Source: Halichondria panicea
Lineage: Eukaryota; Porifera; Demospongiae; Suberitida; Halichondriidae
NCBI RefSeq assembly: GCF_963675165.1
Contig: NC_087390.1
Coordinates: 1,569,501 to 1,633,500, forward strand
Direction of reading: 5' to 3'
DNA length: 64,000 nucleotides
This document shows positions 52,201-63,784 of this stretch, piece by piece; positions within the stretch are counted from its first letter, which is position 1, and every line of letters starts with the position of its first letter. Both the position numbers and the translations under genes were made by a program. The notes under the pieces were generated by a model. That model ran no database searches. It was not told the origin of the DNA and worked only from the letters and a program-made list of their open reading frames with translations.

Positions 52201-54178
52201 GATTTGTGGTAAGACTAGATGATGGATGATGACCAATTATCCTCTAGCAAAAGACCTGTCTAGATATTGTTGGGTCTAGTACTCAAACTCCCTCTCTTCC
52301 CTATTTTCCCCTCTCTTTTGGGGGGTAAGCTTCCGCCCCCCCCCCCCACCCCCCATCTACTAGATGAAACCCTGATTAGTCTGGCGCACACACCCCTTAT
52401 TGGGATCAGTGTGAATACATTCAAAGTATGAGGTCTCAAAGGGGAGTACAGCAAACCATTATTCCTAAATCTATGAATAATGGCCCTGACCTTCTAATCT
52501 ACACCCACACTTTGAACAGCCAGACTGACTGGCACTTACCCTCCCCTTATTGGGATCAGTGTCAAAGTATGAGGGGAGTATAGCAAACCAAATGACCTAA
52601 GTATGTGAATAATGGCCTTGACCTTCTAACACAAGATATGTACTAAAATCTATCTATAAGTACGAAAATGAGAATAATTTATGTGCCTTCAACGAATCAC
52701 ATCACAATGATTGAGTAACTTTAAAACAGTACACGGACCAAAAACTATCGACTGACTGGGTTTTATCTAGGATTTTAAGCTTGGAGGAGGAAACCATGCG
52801 CGCTAGCACGAAAAATTGGAGGCCACACCAACTTCTGGCTACCACACCCCCTATATTGTTAGTTGTTGGTGCCTATTAGTGATGTACTCCTGGCAATGTG
52901 CAGACAGGCAACTCCATGTAACTTTTTTTTCCTATTGACCTGAGAAGAGATTTGGACACGAATGATTTAGTGGTAACAGTTACTCCATGTAGTTCCAATG
53001 GCAAATCTCCTTCTAGCAAGGGCATAATTAAAGGGCATCAATAGATCCTCTGAGTCATCATCTTGTTTAATTGGTATTAGGACTGTCCCAATTATTCTAG
53101 TTGTGTGCAATCAACCTCATAATAGATATGTAATTATTGTAATTGGCACGTATAGATATCGCTTGTATGGTAACAAATAGGTAAGTCGGCCTACATGATT
53201 GACATCTGTTACAAAATTGTTTGATGCCAACTAGGAGAATAATAGGTGAGGCTAAAAAATTAGAATAATAGGTATATAGAGTCAGTATGAGGTCATAGAG
53301 GTCAATAATATCATGTAAGTGCAGTACACATATCAGTTGTTTAGTTTTATATGGCTGCAATATTGCTATTTATGGTGCATGTTGGCTTTTCAATGAGAAT
53401 AATTACCTGGGAATAATAGGAAGAAAAATTGAGAAATTCTAATAGGCAAATTTTTTGGGACAGCCCTACTCTTGGTATGCTGGCTTGTAATTGTGCTCCT
53501 TATACACCAGAAACCACATGTACCACCAAAAGCAATGAATAGATTTGTGGTAAGACTAGATGATGGATGATGACCAATTATCCTCTAAGCAAAAGACCAT
53601 GTCTAGATATTGTTGGGTCTAGTACTCAAACTCCTTCTCTTCCCTATTTTCCCCTCTATTTTTGGGGGGTAAGCTTCCGCCCCGCCCCCTACTAGATAAA
53701 ACTCTGATTAGTCTGGCGCACACACCCCTTATTGGGATCAGTGTGAATACATTCAAAGTATGAGGTCTCAAAGGGGAGTATACAGCAATTATTCCTAAAT
53801 TTATGAATAATGGCCCTGACCTTCTGATCTACAACCACACTTTGAACAGCCAGACGACTGACGCTTACCCTCCCCTTATTGGGATCAGTGTCAAAGTATG
53901 AGGTCTCAAAGGGGAGTACAGCAAACCATTATTCCTAAATCTATGAATAATGGCCCTGACCTTCTGATCTACAACCACACTTTGAACAGCCAGACGACTG
54001 GCGCTTACCCTCCCCTTATTGGGATCAGTGTCAAAGTATGAGGTCTCAAAGGGGAGTATAGCAAACCAAATGAATTTATTCCTAAGTATGTGAATAATGG
54101 CCTTGACCTTCTAACACAAGATACGCACTAAAATCTATCTATAAGTACGAATATGTGCCTTCAACCAATCACATCACA
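49208..54178. repeat. Satellite array, ~1.34-kb units with ~150-bp sub-repeats
   Basis: Landmarks recur at ~1.34-kb steps: ATTGAGTAACTTTAAA at about 50034, 51360 and 52712; GGCAAATTTTTTGGGACAGCC at about 49482, 50763, 52104 and 53445. Within each unit TTATTGGGATCAGTGTCAAAG...GAACAGCCAGACGACTG forms ~150-base sub-repeats, stacked at least three deep at 53720-54060. An 87-codon minus-strand frame is identical at 50422-50685 and 53097-53360, but it is satellite sequence with no recognisable protein. Continues at 54749-54786 beyond the second Helitron-like element. Confidence 0.85.
51909..51979. repeat. Near-perfect palindrome in the middle satellite unit
   Basis: TACTGCACTTACATGATATT... and its complement ...AATATCATGTAAGTGCAGTA, arms of ~31 bases with one extra T in the left arm. 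Neighbouring units keep only the right arm. Confidence 0.8.
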
Positions 54179-54748
54179 ACTAGAGCACTAAAGTGCAAAC
54201 CCTTGGCTGGTGACATGATAATAAAGAAACCAAAAGAGTGATTAATGCAGTGCATGTAGTGATGTATGACTAGTACAGCAACTCAAGAGCAATAAAACTA
54301 AACCAGACTGGAGGCATGCTGAAACATTGAGTGGTACATGTCACATTAGACATACACTGTGGACTGGGATCACAGCAAAGAAGCCTTGAGTCTTAGACTT
54401 AGAGAGTCCTGCCAGGCTGGAGTATATAGGATCCAGAGTCAGCCAACAACCAGTCACAATTTTAGCTTTTCTACTCAATTGTTCCTGGTACGGATCACTT
54501 CAGCTGCAACTATGTAATCAAGGCCACATGTAGCTAGCTAGCTGCCAACATGCAAGTTCAAGCTTCTTAGCTTTTGCTCGACAAAGAAGCTTTAACATAA
54601 AAATCTACCATTATTTATATTGTTGTGTGAAGGCTATCCATGCTGTAAACGCAGAGCTGTGGTACCCAGATGAGTAGAAAAGCCCATCACAAACAAATAA
54701 ACCAACAGACTACTATACCCGTGGCTGCCCACGCGCGCCTCGGGTAAT
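54179..54748 (-). mobile_element. Helitron-like element, right copy, inserted in satellite
   Basis: Same element as 48638-49207. The satellite reads CACATCACAATGATTGAGTAAC uninterrupted at 50024, 51350 and 52702. Here CACATCACAA and TGATTGAG are separated by exactly this element with no target duplication. Insertion between A and T without duplication, a CTAG 3' end and an adjacent hairpin (GCACTTTAGTGC) are Helitron hallmarks. Confidence 0.5.
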
Positions 54749-54786
54749 GATTGAGTAACAGTACACGGACCAAAAAACTATCTTTG

Positions 54787-55309
54787 CTAGCAATACACAT
54801 GCACACTGTAGGGAAGCACCCTAATATTGATGATACTAAATTAATACACTCCATGACTTCACACCCTTACACCTCACACCCCTCAAGCCCTCACACCTCA
54901 CACACCTGTCCTGCAGTACTCCGCCCATTATGATGTCATTATTTTACTGAGCATATACGATGTTATCCAAAGCCCCCAGATACCGGGGGATATTAGAGCG
55001 CATGCGCAAGCAGTCGATACCAGGCCCACTTCCCTGGTGAAGTGCGGCCTGGGATCGAGGCTACTGATACAGTGGCCATCAACAATACTAATGTCAGTCA
55101 CTAAATGATTCACATCAGTGTTGTGTACAAATTTGGTAAAAATTACATTAGACATTATATTAAGGCTAAGGGTATGGAGACACACCACTACAGTCTTCTC
55201 ACCATACCGGTTTATATAATCCTTCACTGAAGGAGATGAACTCTATGTATGCATGGCAATATTATTTTTTTAGTATGCTAGAAATCGACTTAAAGAAACT
55301 CTGACTCAC
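54787..55309. other. Stretch between satellite and EAF exon D
   Basis: CA-rich CCTCACACC words at 54860-54905, then a small inverted repeat TCGATACCAGGCCCACTTCCCTGG / GGCCTGGGATCGA at 55013-55055. From 55070 it matches the EAF A intron (TACAGTGGCCATCAA, TTTATATAATCCTTCACTGAAGG). No exon seen. Confidence 0.5.
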
Positions 55310-55392
55310 ATTTGATGGTGTGATAGGCGTTCTCCCTGGGGAAGGTGAAGCTCTTGTCCAGTTTGACTAGGTATTCCTGACCCAGTTTTTCA
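55310..55392 (-). pseudogene. EAF: Lone EAF-like first exon (copy D)
   Basis: Minus strand: KLGQEYLVKLDKSFTF, PRENAYHTIK, then a clean donor (AAAT|GTGAGT) that fits the phase of the DFKPLSVDP exon of copy A. That next exon is missing; only its flanking intron word (TGATACAGTGGCC) survives near 55064. It is nevertheless the best-preserved copy of this exon and shows that the stop in copy A is a mutation. Confidence 0.65.
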
Positions 55393-55477
55393 CTGGGAGC
55401 TGCTCAGTAGAAGCAACTTCAGCCATAGAACAAGACACAAGAGACACTAGAACTCCAAGCCAAATTGTTGTCTGATA

Positions 55478-55630
55478 CGGTAAAGATCATTAAAGAAATA
55501 ATTAATGCAAAAAAGGGGAGGGTCTCGTAGTCAGGCTATATAAACAAAGATTATTTGTTCTGAAAGCTTCTCAGCAACTATTTGTCTTGAATCTTGGAGC
55601 TGCACAGTTGCATGGTCTTCTGACAGAACC
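55478..55630 (+). promoter_or_regulatory. Conserved NLR upstream block with TATA-like box (NLR4)
   Basis: ACGGTAAAGATCATTAAAGAAATAATT, AAAGGGGAGGGTCTCGTAG, then CTATATAAACAAAG (TATAAA at 55538) about 90 bases before the ATG. A shortened version of the NLR1 block. Confidence 0.5.
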
Positions 55631-58600
55631 ATGAAGATGACATCTCAGAGACATGCCCGTTATCTCTCAATTGATCTGGACAACGATGTTACCCTGGTTT
55701 TCCCTAAGCCTAGTTGGCAGCTCAGAGCCTGCCTTGCCTCTGTGTTGATCACCCCTGTCCTCTACCAACTCTACCTCATTATTGTCACCGTCAGATACAT
55801 ACTCTTCTTACAAACTTTTTCCTGTAAGTCAGTGAAGCATACTCACCAATAATTGCATAACATTTCTTATCATAATTATACACTTTGGTATAATTATACC
55901 GAGCATATTACGGGACATAGGCCACATATAGTTTATAAAGGTCAGTTTTAAACAACCTTAGTGCATTGCTTGGTATTCACGGAGTCATGACCACACTTGT
56001 GATGTCACAGCACATGAATATAATTATTTATGCAACTCTATACACAGCTCCCCCACGTCCTGCTTGCCCTGTGGTTGACTTGAGTTGGACCGGAGTGTTT
56101 CCTTGTGAGCTGGGATGGAGGGGGAGTGCACTAGCCGTTCTCATTCTGTCAGCTGTGCTTATCACCTGCTACTCACTCATCACTGCCTGCTTGGTGAGAT
56201 GGAACCCTCGGAAACAATGGAACTCAACCTCATCAGGTAATCAGTTATATATTTACTGCCACAATAATCACTCTTACTTTTTAGCTTTTGAAAAACCGAC
56301 CAAGTTCCAAGTGATAGTTCAGAGTACTAATCGACTGATGTTGCCCCCCACTCTCAGTCTGTGTATACTGTTACTGATATTCCGCTTACTGTTACAATCA
56401 GGAGATGTTGAAGCAAACCCTGGACCAACGCTTGGTAAGCGGTGTCTCCTTATGATACATAATGTACACAATGACATTGCTCCTCAGAGAACATGCATGC
56501 ATAAACCATGTGTATGACATTGTGTGCTTATCATTTGGTTGTAATTTTTGTAGGCTCAATTCTGACTCTCGGTGATTTGAATTTTGTTTACAAGAACTTG
56601 ATAAAAGCTGCTGGAGACTGGTTAGACCTGGGACTTGATCTGGGATTAGATCTTGGCACCCTCAAAGATATAAAAGATGAGTGTCACAGGAACAAGGACT
56701 GCTTACGTGAAATGATATCTACTCGCTTGAAGACTGGCCCTCTCACCTATTCTGACATATGTCAAAGTCTCAGAGCACCAACAGTTGCACGAAATGATGT
56801 CGCTGAGGCTATAGAGGAGGCATGTACAGGTATAAATAGTCATGAGGCAACCTCGACCAGCATTTCTATGGATAAATATCAGTATACCACAGCCTAAAGC
56901 GTAGCTTAGATATGTAGGACAATTGTAAGGCTACTAGCAATATAGACCACACTATAAGCATTTCTATGAATAGTTAACAGTACTTAACTATGTGAATGGA
57001 TAGTTCACCTCATCACGAACACTTATATTATCTTTATGTACTTCAGTCAATTGTATATATAATTGTAGCAGATGACGATACTTCACCTGGGCCATCTAGG
57101 AAAAGATTATCCACAGCGACTCCTGGACCAACCAGTGAGTTAGCTAATCGGTAGTTTGTGTGAGTGGTGATAGGGTAAAGGACAAATCTCAGGGATTGCT
57201 GCATTTGTTCATGTAAGACTCCGAAAGTTGCAATTGGTTGTGTGGATAGTGATAGAGTACATTTTTTTGGGGATAGCAGTCGTAATCTTTTTACCTATAC
57301 ACATATATATATACTGTACTGAATATTCTACTGTATTATTTATCTTTCGCTTCATGTTTATTTTCAGAATCCAAATCCGATAATCATTCCACCATCCAAC
57401 CAGATGAAGCAATAGGAATTTATCGAATATACTTAACTAGTATTTACAATACAACATCCCTCCCTGCTGATGACAAGTATCCTCTCCAGTATGTTATGCA
57501 TTTTGTTAATCTAGAATGTGCGGATGTAAGTAAACGTTTATCGAGAAAAGAAATGGAAGAGTCCTGGTCAGAAATAGTTCAAGGCAAGCTGAATAGATTT
57601 CCTAGAGAGTCAATTAAAATGGACCAGATAGCTTCCAAAGTAAAGGGCAAATTCTCTAAACTAGTTGTCATTAAAGGGGCTCCTGGAGGAGGTAAGACGA
57701 CTTTGTCATGGGAACTGTGCAGACGATGGGCTAATGGTGAAGTTTGGACAGATTACTCCCTCGTTGCATTGCTCCGACTTAGAGATAAAAATGTTCAGGA
57801 AGCTATAGAATTAGTTGATCTACTTCAATGTGGAGATATTGATGTTTCTAAAAGTGTTTATACTATTATCCGAAAGAATCAAGGGCAGGGCGTTCTTTTC
57901 ATTTTGGAAGGCCTGGATGAGTTGCCACCATTCTTTAGAGAAAATGATTCCATATTTATGAAGCTAATAACCGGACGTCTTCTGCCAGCTAGTACCGTGC
58001 TTGTTACCACTAGGCCCTGGGCTGTATGTGATCTACCTGTTACTTGTAGCTCAAGAGTTGATCAGTTCATTGAAATTTTAGGTTTTTCTTTGGAACAAAT
58101 TCAGGAGTACATTGATCTAATAATCAAAGATGGGGCTCCAGCAGAACTACGTGAATACATTAACTCTAATCCACGTATCTCTAGTGCAATGTACAACCCT
58201 CTTCATGCCAGAATTGTAGTCGAAGTGTACAGAGAAAACCATGAGAATAGCAATAGCTGCATAATCCCCAACACAACAACTGAACTATACACTGAATACT
58301 GTCAAATATTGATTAAAAGATGTTTAGAGAGTGATTGGAGTGGTGAGCTGAGTGAGTTACCTTCATCACTTCAGGTACATTTTGATAAGCTCTGCCGAAT
58401 TGCATACAAGGGAATAACAAAAGAAAAACAACAATTGGTTTTCTTTAAGGAAGATGTTGTTGATACTAAAACACTCGGATTCATGAACAGTGTACATCCT
58501 TTACATAATAAAAGCAACAGTTCTCCATCTTACAATTTCCTTCATCTAACACTTCAAGAGTTCCTCGCCGCATTTTACATCTGGAAAAATGAAACTCCAC

Positions 58601-60549
58601 ACGAGCAGTTTATTTTGTTTGAAACAAAGGCTCTTGATGGATCATACAAAATGATTCTATTGTTTTTAGCTGGATTGACTAAACTGAATGACCCATGGAC
58701 ACAGTGTGTACTTCCATCTCCTTACTTGTACTATGAGGAAGGATCGTCAAAAGCCGAGAGAATGTGTAAATTCTCAATTGATCAAATTCTGTGGATGTAT
58801 GAAAGCCAAAATGTGCAAGCCATGAAGGACTTGTATTGTAATGTGCTGTATGAACCACCGCTAAAATTTAATGATAAGACAATTGATCAGTTTGCACTTG
58901 GTTATGTTTTAGCTTCTGCTCATTTCAAAGTAACTGTAATGGACTTTAGTAAAGGACTTCATGAAGTTGTGGATAAATCTGAAATGATATTAGCAGGAAT
59001 CAAAAAAGTTTCGCTTTCTTTTACTTTAAGAGTAAAGCATCTGATAATGTCTAACACATATGTGATTCCTCCTGATTGGTGTACACTCAGTGATAAGATA
59101 CTACCAGAATTAGAAAGAGTCACTATCAGTACCGGTATGGAAAGAATAAAGTGGTATAGCCCTGAGATTCCACATGCATCAACAATATTTGACGCTCTAC
59201 AACAATCTCCAAACTTAAGTGTAGTAGAGCTAGATCTTGGCATTTTAAAAGACACTGTAAAACAAATACTTCACATTTTGAAGCCAAAACACAGCTTGAA
59301 AGTTTTGAAATGTACTCAAGTATTGCCAGCTGATGAAGAGTTGTTGTCTGACTTTATCGCACATTCTAGCATTGAAATGTTGGTGATACATTTGGTACCA
59401 AATTCTAAAAGTACGCGCTCACCCCCCACAGATACTGAAAATAATTGGTGTATTTCAATTGGATTGAACGTGACTGAGTTTAAAAGGAATAAAACGAATA
59501 TTTTACCACATTTACTGTTTGAACATCCATTTACTGTTAACGGAGGAACGTTTCCAACAGACGATGCACAAAAACTGTCTACTATCACAAACTTAGTTTC
59601 AATCTTAAGCCACTGGAAACTAAGCCTACAATATCTGCGATGCACTATGCGATGTCTTCAGTTGACCCCCGGACAATCTGAGCTGTTTTTTAGGACTCTA
59701 CTCAATTGTCCGATGCTTAAAGAAGTTGATCTCAAAAGTGAAATGAAAGGCCAATTTGAATATTTCTGTATCCCCCAGCACTTGCAATCACTAACTTTGC
59801 ATTGTCCTGATAATGCCTGTGAAGTTTTACGTTATCTCAAAGACAATCGATTACATTCCATTAAAAGCCTTGAACTTACATGTCACATTGACTACGATTT
59901 TGATGAAGCTATTGGTGAGTATCTACAGACTGACACATCTCTAGAAGAATTGACACTGTGTTATAATTTCCAAAGTAGCATTAATCATGTAGTGCAGGGA
60001 CTCCAAGTTAACACATGTCTAACTAAGCTAACAATTTCACCTTGTAAAACTGTCTCATTTGTTCTCGCAAGGCTTGATACTATTGAACTGGTCAAAATGT
60101 TTCAGCTTAATACAACTCTACAATTCATTGAACTTGTGGTTCGTAAACTGTCGCCAAATGATTTACTACCCGTTTTGGAAGCATTGAGAGAAAACAATAC
60201 AGTTAAAAATCTGACACTCGGTCTGTATTTTATAGACGCTACAAAACGTGAGGGCCAAAATGTTCCATCAGTATGTACACGTGAGTACACTGTTACCACT
60301 GAAGAAGCTGAAGCTGTTGGTAATGTGTTAGCCAAGAACAAAACTCTAGAGGTGTTTCACATCATTGCTGAGATCATTGAGTGCTCTTCAATTGTCAGGG
60401 GGCTATTGGAAAACAAAACACTGAAAGAATTCGGCACTTCTGAGAAAACAAAAAAGAATATCGTCACATGTCCCGAGTACGTTAATATCAGACGAAGAAT
60501 TGTATTTTGGGGCGTTCCCCTTTTGTACTATATTAATGACTCTTGGTAG
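55631..60549 (+). CDS. NLR4: membrane leader - 2A - Death - NACHT - LRR receptor
   Basis: Intact and most diverged paralogue, about 1350 codons. Exons: 55631-55823, 56048-56236, 56285-56434, 56554-56829, 57072-57134, 57368-60549, all phase 1. The leader is nearly identical to the others (MKMTSQRHARYLSIDLDNDV). 2A break before Pro175. Death domain: DWLDLGLDLGLDLGTLKDI. NACHT: GAPGGGKTT, Walker B VLFILEGLDELPPF, TVLVTTRPWAVCDLP. The LRR half differs most from the other copies (VIPPDWCTLSDKILPELERV, LVVRKLSPNDLLPVLEAL) and has a longer final insert (IDATKREGQNVPSV). Its neighbours are an EAF exon upstream and a cyclophilin remnant, not CPVL, downstream, so it closes the NLR array on this side. 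Confidence 0.87.
56404..56427 (+). other. 2A motif DVEANPGP in NLR4
   Basis: Conserved in the most diverged paralogue together with the preceding ILLLIFRLLLQSG, indicating that the motif is maintained. Confidence 0.85.
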
Positions 60550-61015
60550 GCTTATGAAAATGCACGTTGACTAGGTATACCTGTTATACTGGTTTGTATG
60601 TCTGGAATGTTCATGTTCATGTATATTATTGTCTGGAATATTTTTCCTACATTCATTCCTATTATAAAGTCACTTATTTCATCTCATTTTTTTGTCCTGA
60701 TGAATCGCTCAATGCGAGGAAAAGCTTTGACTATTGAAGTTGAAAGTGACTAGCCTATATAGCTATTTAGTGGTTACAGAGGTCAAAAGAATAGGTGGTC
60801 GTAGCGGCCCTCTGGTAGCTGCCCCCAGCTCCCTGCAGGCCACGTGAATACACCATCCATGAGATCTAGTCTCTTCCCCACACTCTCACTCTCCCATGCT
60901 TCCCTATACTGGCCCTCACTCCTCCATTCTCCCCCCTGATCCTTATTATACCCGACCACTCCTCCCCTCTATCCCCAAATGCTTCACCACTCTACCACAT
61001 CCTGGCACTCGACTA
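60550..61015. other. NLR4 3' flank, no gene seen
   Basis: AT-rich start, then from 60880 a C/T-rich stretch (CTCCCCTCTATCCCC...) leading into the cyclophilin remnant. No AATAAA was noticed close to the stop. Confidence 0.4.
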
Positions 61016-61192
61016 CTCCTCTTTCACGATATTTCTTTGACAAAGCATGCAATCAATCAATGGACCCGGTGGCAAGTAAGTTATAAATGTGTGTGCGCAT
61101 AATTACATACTAAAGGTTTGTCTGTTAGGTGATGATCATGTAATTGTTGACGAGGAGGAGCCTCCCTTTCCTCCTGAGCTAACGCACGAGGT
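61016..61192 (+). pseudogene. SR-cyclophilin remnant (pieces of exons 1 and 6)
   Basis: 61016-61072 matches exon 1 of the cyclophilin at 178 with its donor (CTTTCACGATATTTCTTTGAC ... GTGGCAAGTAAGTTAT), with an inserted CAATCAAT. 61127-61192 matches part of exon 6 (GGTGATGATCATGTAA, GAGGAGGAGCCTCCCTTTCC). Everything between, including the isomerase domain, is deleted. Its presence at the far end mirrors the intact 5' part at the window start and suggests the NLR array is bracketed by copies of one ancestral neighbour. Confidence 0.65.
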
Positions 61193-62479
61193 GAATGCTC
61201 TCTATAATTATGAGCATCTTACTTGTAAATTAATAAAGATACAACTCTCTCACAGTTGCATGGTTAATTGTATTCGGAGACTCTCTCCCCATTCAGATGG
61301 TGGTGTGTGGAGGAGATGATTGTGCTAGGCAGTGTGTTCGTCAGAGAACTGGGGTCCTCATAGTTGCTAGAAAGACGGACATGTCCACGGCAGCAAGAGG
61401 TGATGACGTCCGCACAATAGCAACGTGCTCCCGGCCCGTTGCTATTGAGTGAGGTCAGAGATGTGATTGGCTGGAAGCTTGTACCCGGCACTGTCACTAG
61501 GTTCTACTGGGGAAAATCAACACAAGTAAGGGACTGCATAATCTGGAGGAGTGTTGTGCAAATAATTATATGATTTCCCTTAAAGTAATACATGTAAATC
61601 CTTTAATTTTTGGAAATTGTATGAATAATTATAGCAAACGAATATATATATATATGCCACTCAATCCTGACCCAACAGACACAAAATAACTCGAGCATTG
61701 ACTGAAGCTAAGACCTCCATTCATACATACAACTTTCAAAGAAAATTGTGCTAATTTGCGGGGGAAAAAACGCAAGTCGTTTGTAACAAAATATAGGCTT
61801 TCTATAATTACAGGGAGTCACAAACCACTGTTTGTAAGAAATCTATAGAAATTATAACGACTCTTTATACAAGTGTCAAAGCTCCACATGAATGGTCTAT
61901 CATGTCTAAGATTTCAATTTTACACAGAATGCAAGTAACAAATTCGGTGAATTAATGCGGACGCTTTAAACAGTACCCAGTACTGCGGTCTTCAAAAATG
62001 TAGCGCACAGAGTTGCTAATATCGAGGCATGTCGGAAAGATTGGCCGTGTTTAGGTGCGCCCCCTCGCTAAAATGTGTGTGGGGTTTAAAGACTGTTTCA
62101 GCACTTTTAAGGTTCAGTATACCCTCCGAGATGTTATTTAGCGGATAGTGAGCTCAGTGCGAACATCGTCATGTCCTGCAATAGATTAGGTGTCACCTGC
62201 AGTTCCAAGAGTACTTAAAGCTGCTGCACATTCCAACCATTTGAAAAGGGGGAGGGATTTCACGAGGGTGCTGGGTCGAGTTACCAATGAGAAAAAAGGA
62301 TCATCAGTGATTGAGAGCTTGTTAAGAATCTGCACGTGAATCAGGTGAGGTAGCTTAATTCAGCAGCTAAATGGTTAAAGAGACATGCACAAGATTATGT
62401 AATTGTGTACACAACCCAAATGAGCCAAATACAGTGCAACAACCAATCGGTTAGTGTAAAACATGGAATATACTTTTTG
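61193..62479. other. 1.3 kb without a recognised gene
   Basis: A plus-strand open stretch from 61300 (MVVCGGDDCARQC...) has no family I recognise. A short (AT)n run is at 61642-61655. The rest is AT-rich without conserved motifs visible to me. Confidence 0.4.
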
Positions 62480-63765
62480 CATCACTGAGGCAGTGATGAG
62501 TGATGGCAAGATACTTGGCCACTTCCCAGAATGCAGCGCTGAGGGCCAGAGAGAGTGGAGTATCACCAGCCTTGTTGACTGTACCTGTACAGCAGTCATT
62601 GTTTGGTTTTACGTTCTACACACCTACAAATTATGAACATACTTCTAGGATCACAACGATGCTCGTTCACAAGGTACGTGACTGTGTCCAAGTGGCCATT
62701 GGCACAGGCCAGAGAGAGTGGTGTGTCACCAGACGCTTTGTCGACTGTACCAGTACATGTATACGAGTGTACTGAATGACTACAGCAATTGATGTGCCAT
62801 ATACGATTCTTACTTCTAGGATCACAATGATGCTTGTTTATAAGGTATTTGACTGTGCCCAAGTGGCCATTGACACAGGCCAGAGAGAGTGAGATATCAC
62901 AAGCTTTGTTGGCCCCTGTGTTGGTTCATGTAGTGTTTGGTAACCAAGCAACACCTTTTATATGATATAATCAGTAACTGCATGCATGTAAAAAAATCAA
63001 ACAGGGATGTTACATTAGAGTGCAGACGTATAGTAAAAGAGATAATTATAGGCTTCCTATACAAGTTTGTGATAAATCTGGTGTACAATTGTTTCTATAG
63101 AGTACAGGCAGCAACGGAATTTCTCAAACAATGACATGTCCTTTGCAAACCTTGCTGAGTGCACACACTCCCTGCCAGCGTGTACTCTCCAATGCTCACT
63201 AGAGCTTCCACAATATCCTTCCACTGCATGTCAATATTCTTAATTTTGGCTGTCCGCAGAGTTGCTGCTGTAGGATGTTGGCTCTTCTTTATGATTTCCA
63301 GTTGGTCATTGCCCAATCCCAAGCAAACACCAAGTTAAAGCCATTGGTCACATTCCAGTTGACTCAGCTGTTCCAGTGTTGGGTACGAGGACAGAGGATC
63401 TATATAATAGTCAGATAATATACTTATAGAAATTCCCGAGTGTACTGAGGGGGGATACTATAATAGTCCCTGATGAGGCATTTTGTCCAGTTATAAATCT
63501 GAGTGTTATTGCACTGATTGTTACTATGATGTACACTGCAGGGCTACAAAATTGCTTAACTTCATTACTTGGACGTACCCTAAGACACATATATATTATC
63601 TGTGACCATGCACGAACTACTGTGTATAACAGCTGATGAGCTGGTGGCTAACTCACCTCTAGATCCAGGCTGGAACTCCTCTACATGGTCAGCCAAGGCA
63701 ACGTCTCCATTCCTTTTGGTCACATCAGCAGCAGTCTATCCATCACTGTCCTTGATATCTGCATG
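62480..63765 (-). pseudogene. Death-domain/ankyrin-repeat gene fragment with stops
   Basis: Minus-strand pieces in transcription order. About 63765-63645: ankyrin-like SDG, stop, TAADVTKRNGDVALADHVEE. About 63400-63150: Death-fold segment LGVCLGLGNDQLEIIKKSQ ... WKDIVEALVSIGEYTLAGSV, preceded in frame by TAA (plus-strand TTA at 63335-63337). 62915-62805: ISLSLACVNGHLGTVKYLIN. 62765-62640: GDTPLSLACANGHLDTVTYL, NEHRCDPRS. 62600-62490: GDTPLSLALSAAFWEVAKYL. The ankyrin units follow the GDTPLSLAC..GHL..V.YL pattern. Death plus ankyrin proteins are a known expanded type in sponges. The stops and uneven repeats indicate decay, although an exon boundary could hide one stop. Confidence 0.55.
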
Positions 63766-63784
63766 CATGGTTGCAATTGGTTGA

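Noticed and set aside
49208..54178. CRISPR-like array
   Set aside because: Repeats are over a kilobase with nested sub-repeats and no short repeat/unique spacer pattern; the window is eukaryotic.
61264..61497. 77-residue minus-strand ORF
   Set aside because: No domain or splice context. The opposite frame is equally open and neither resembles a known family.
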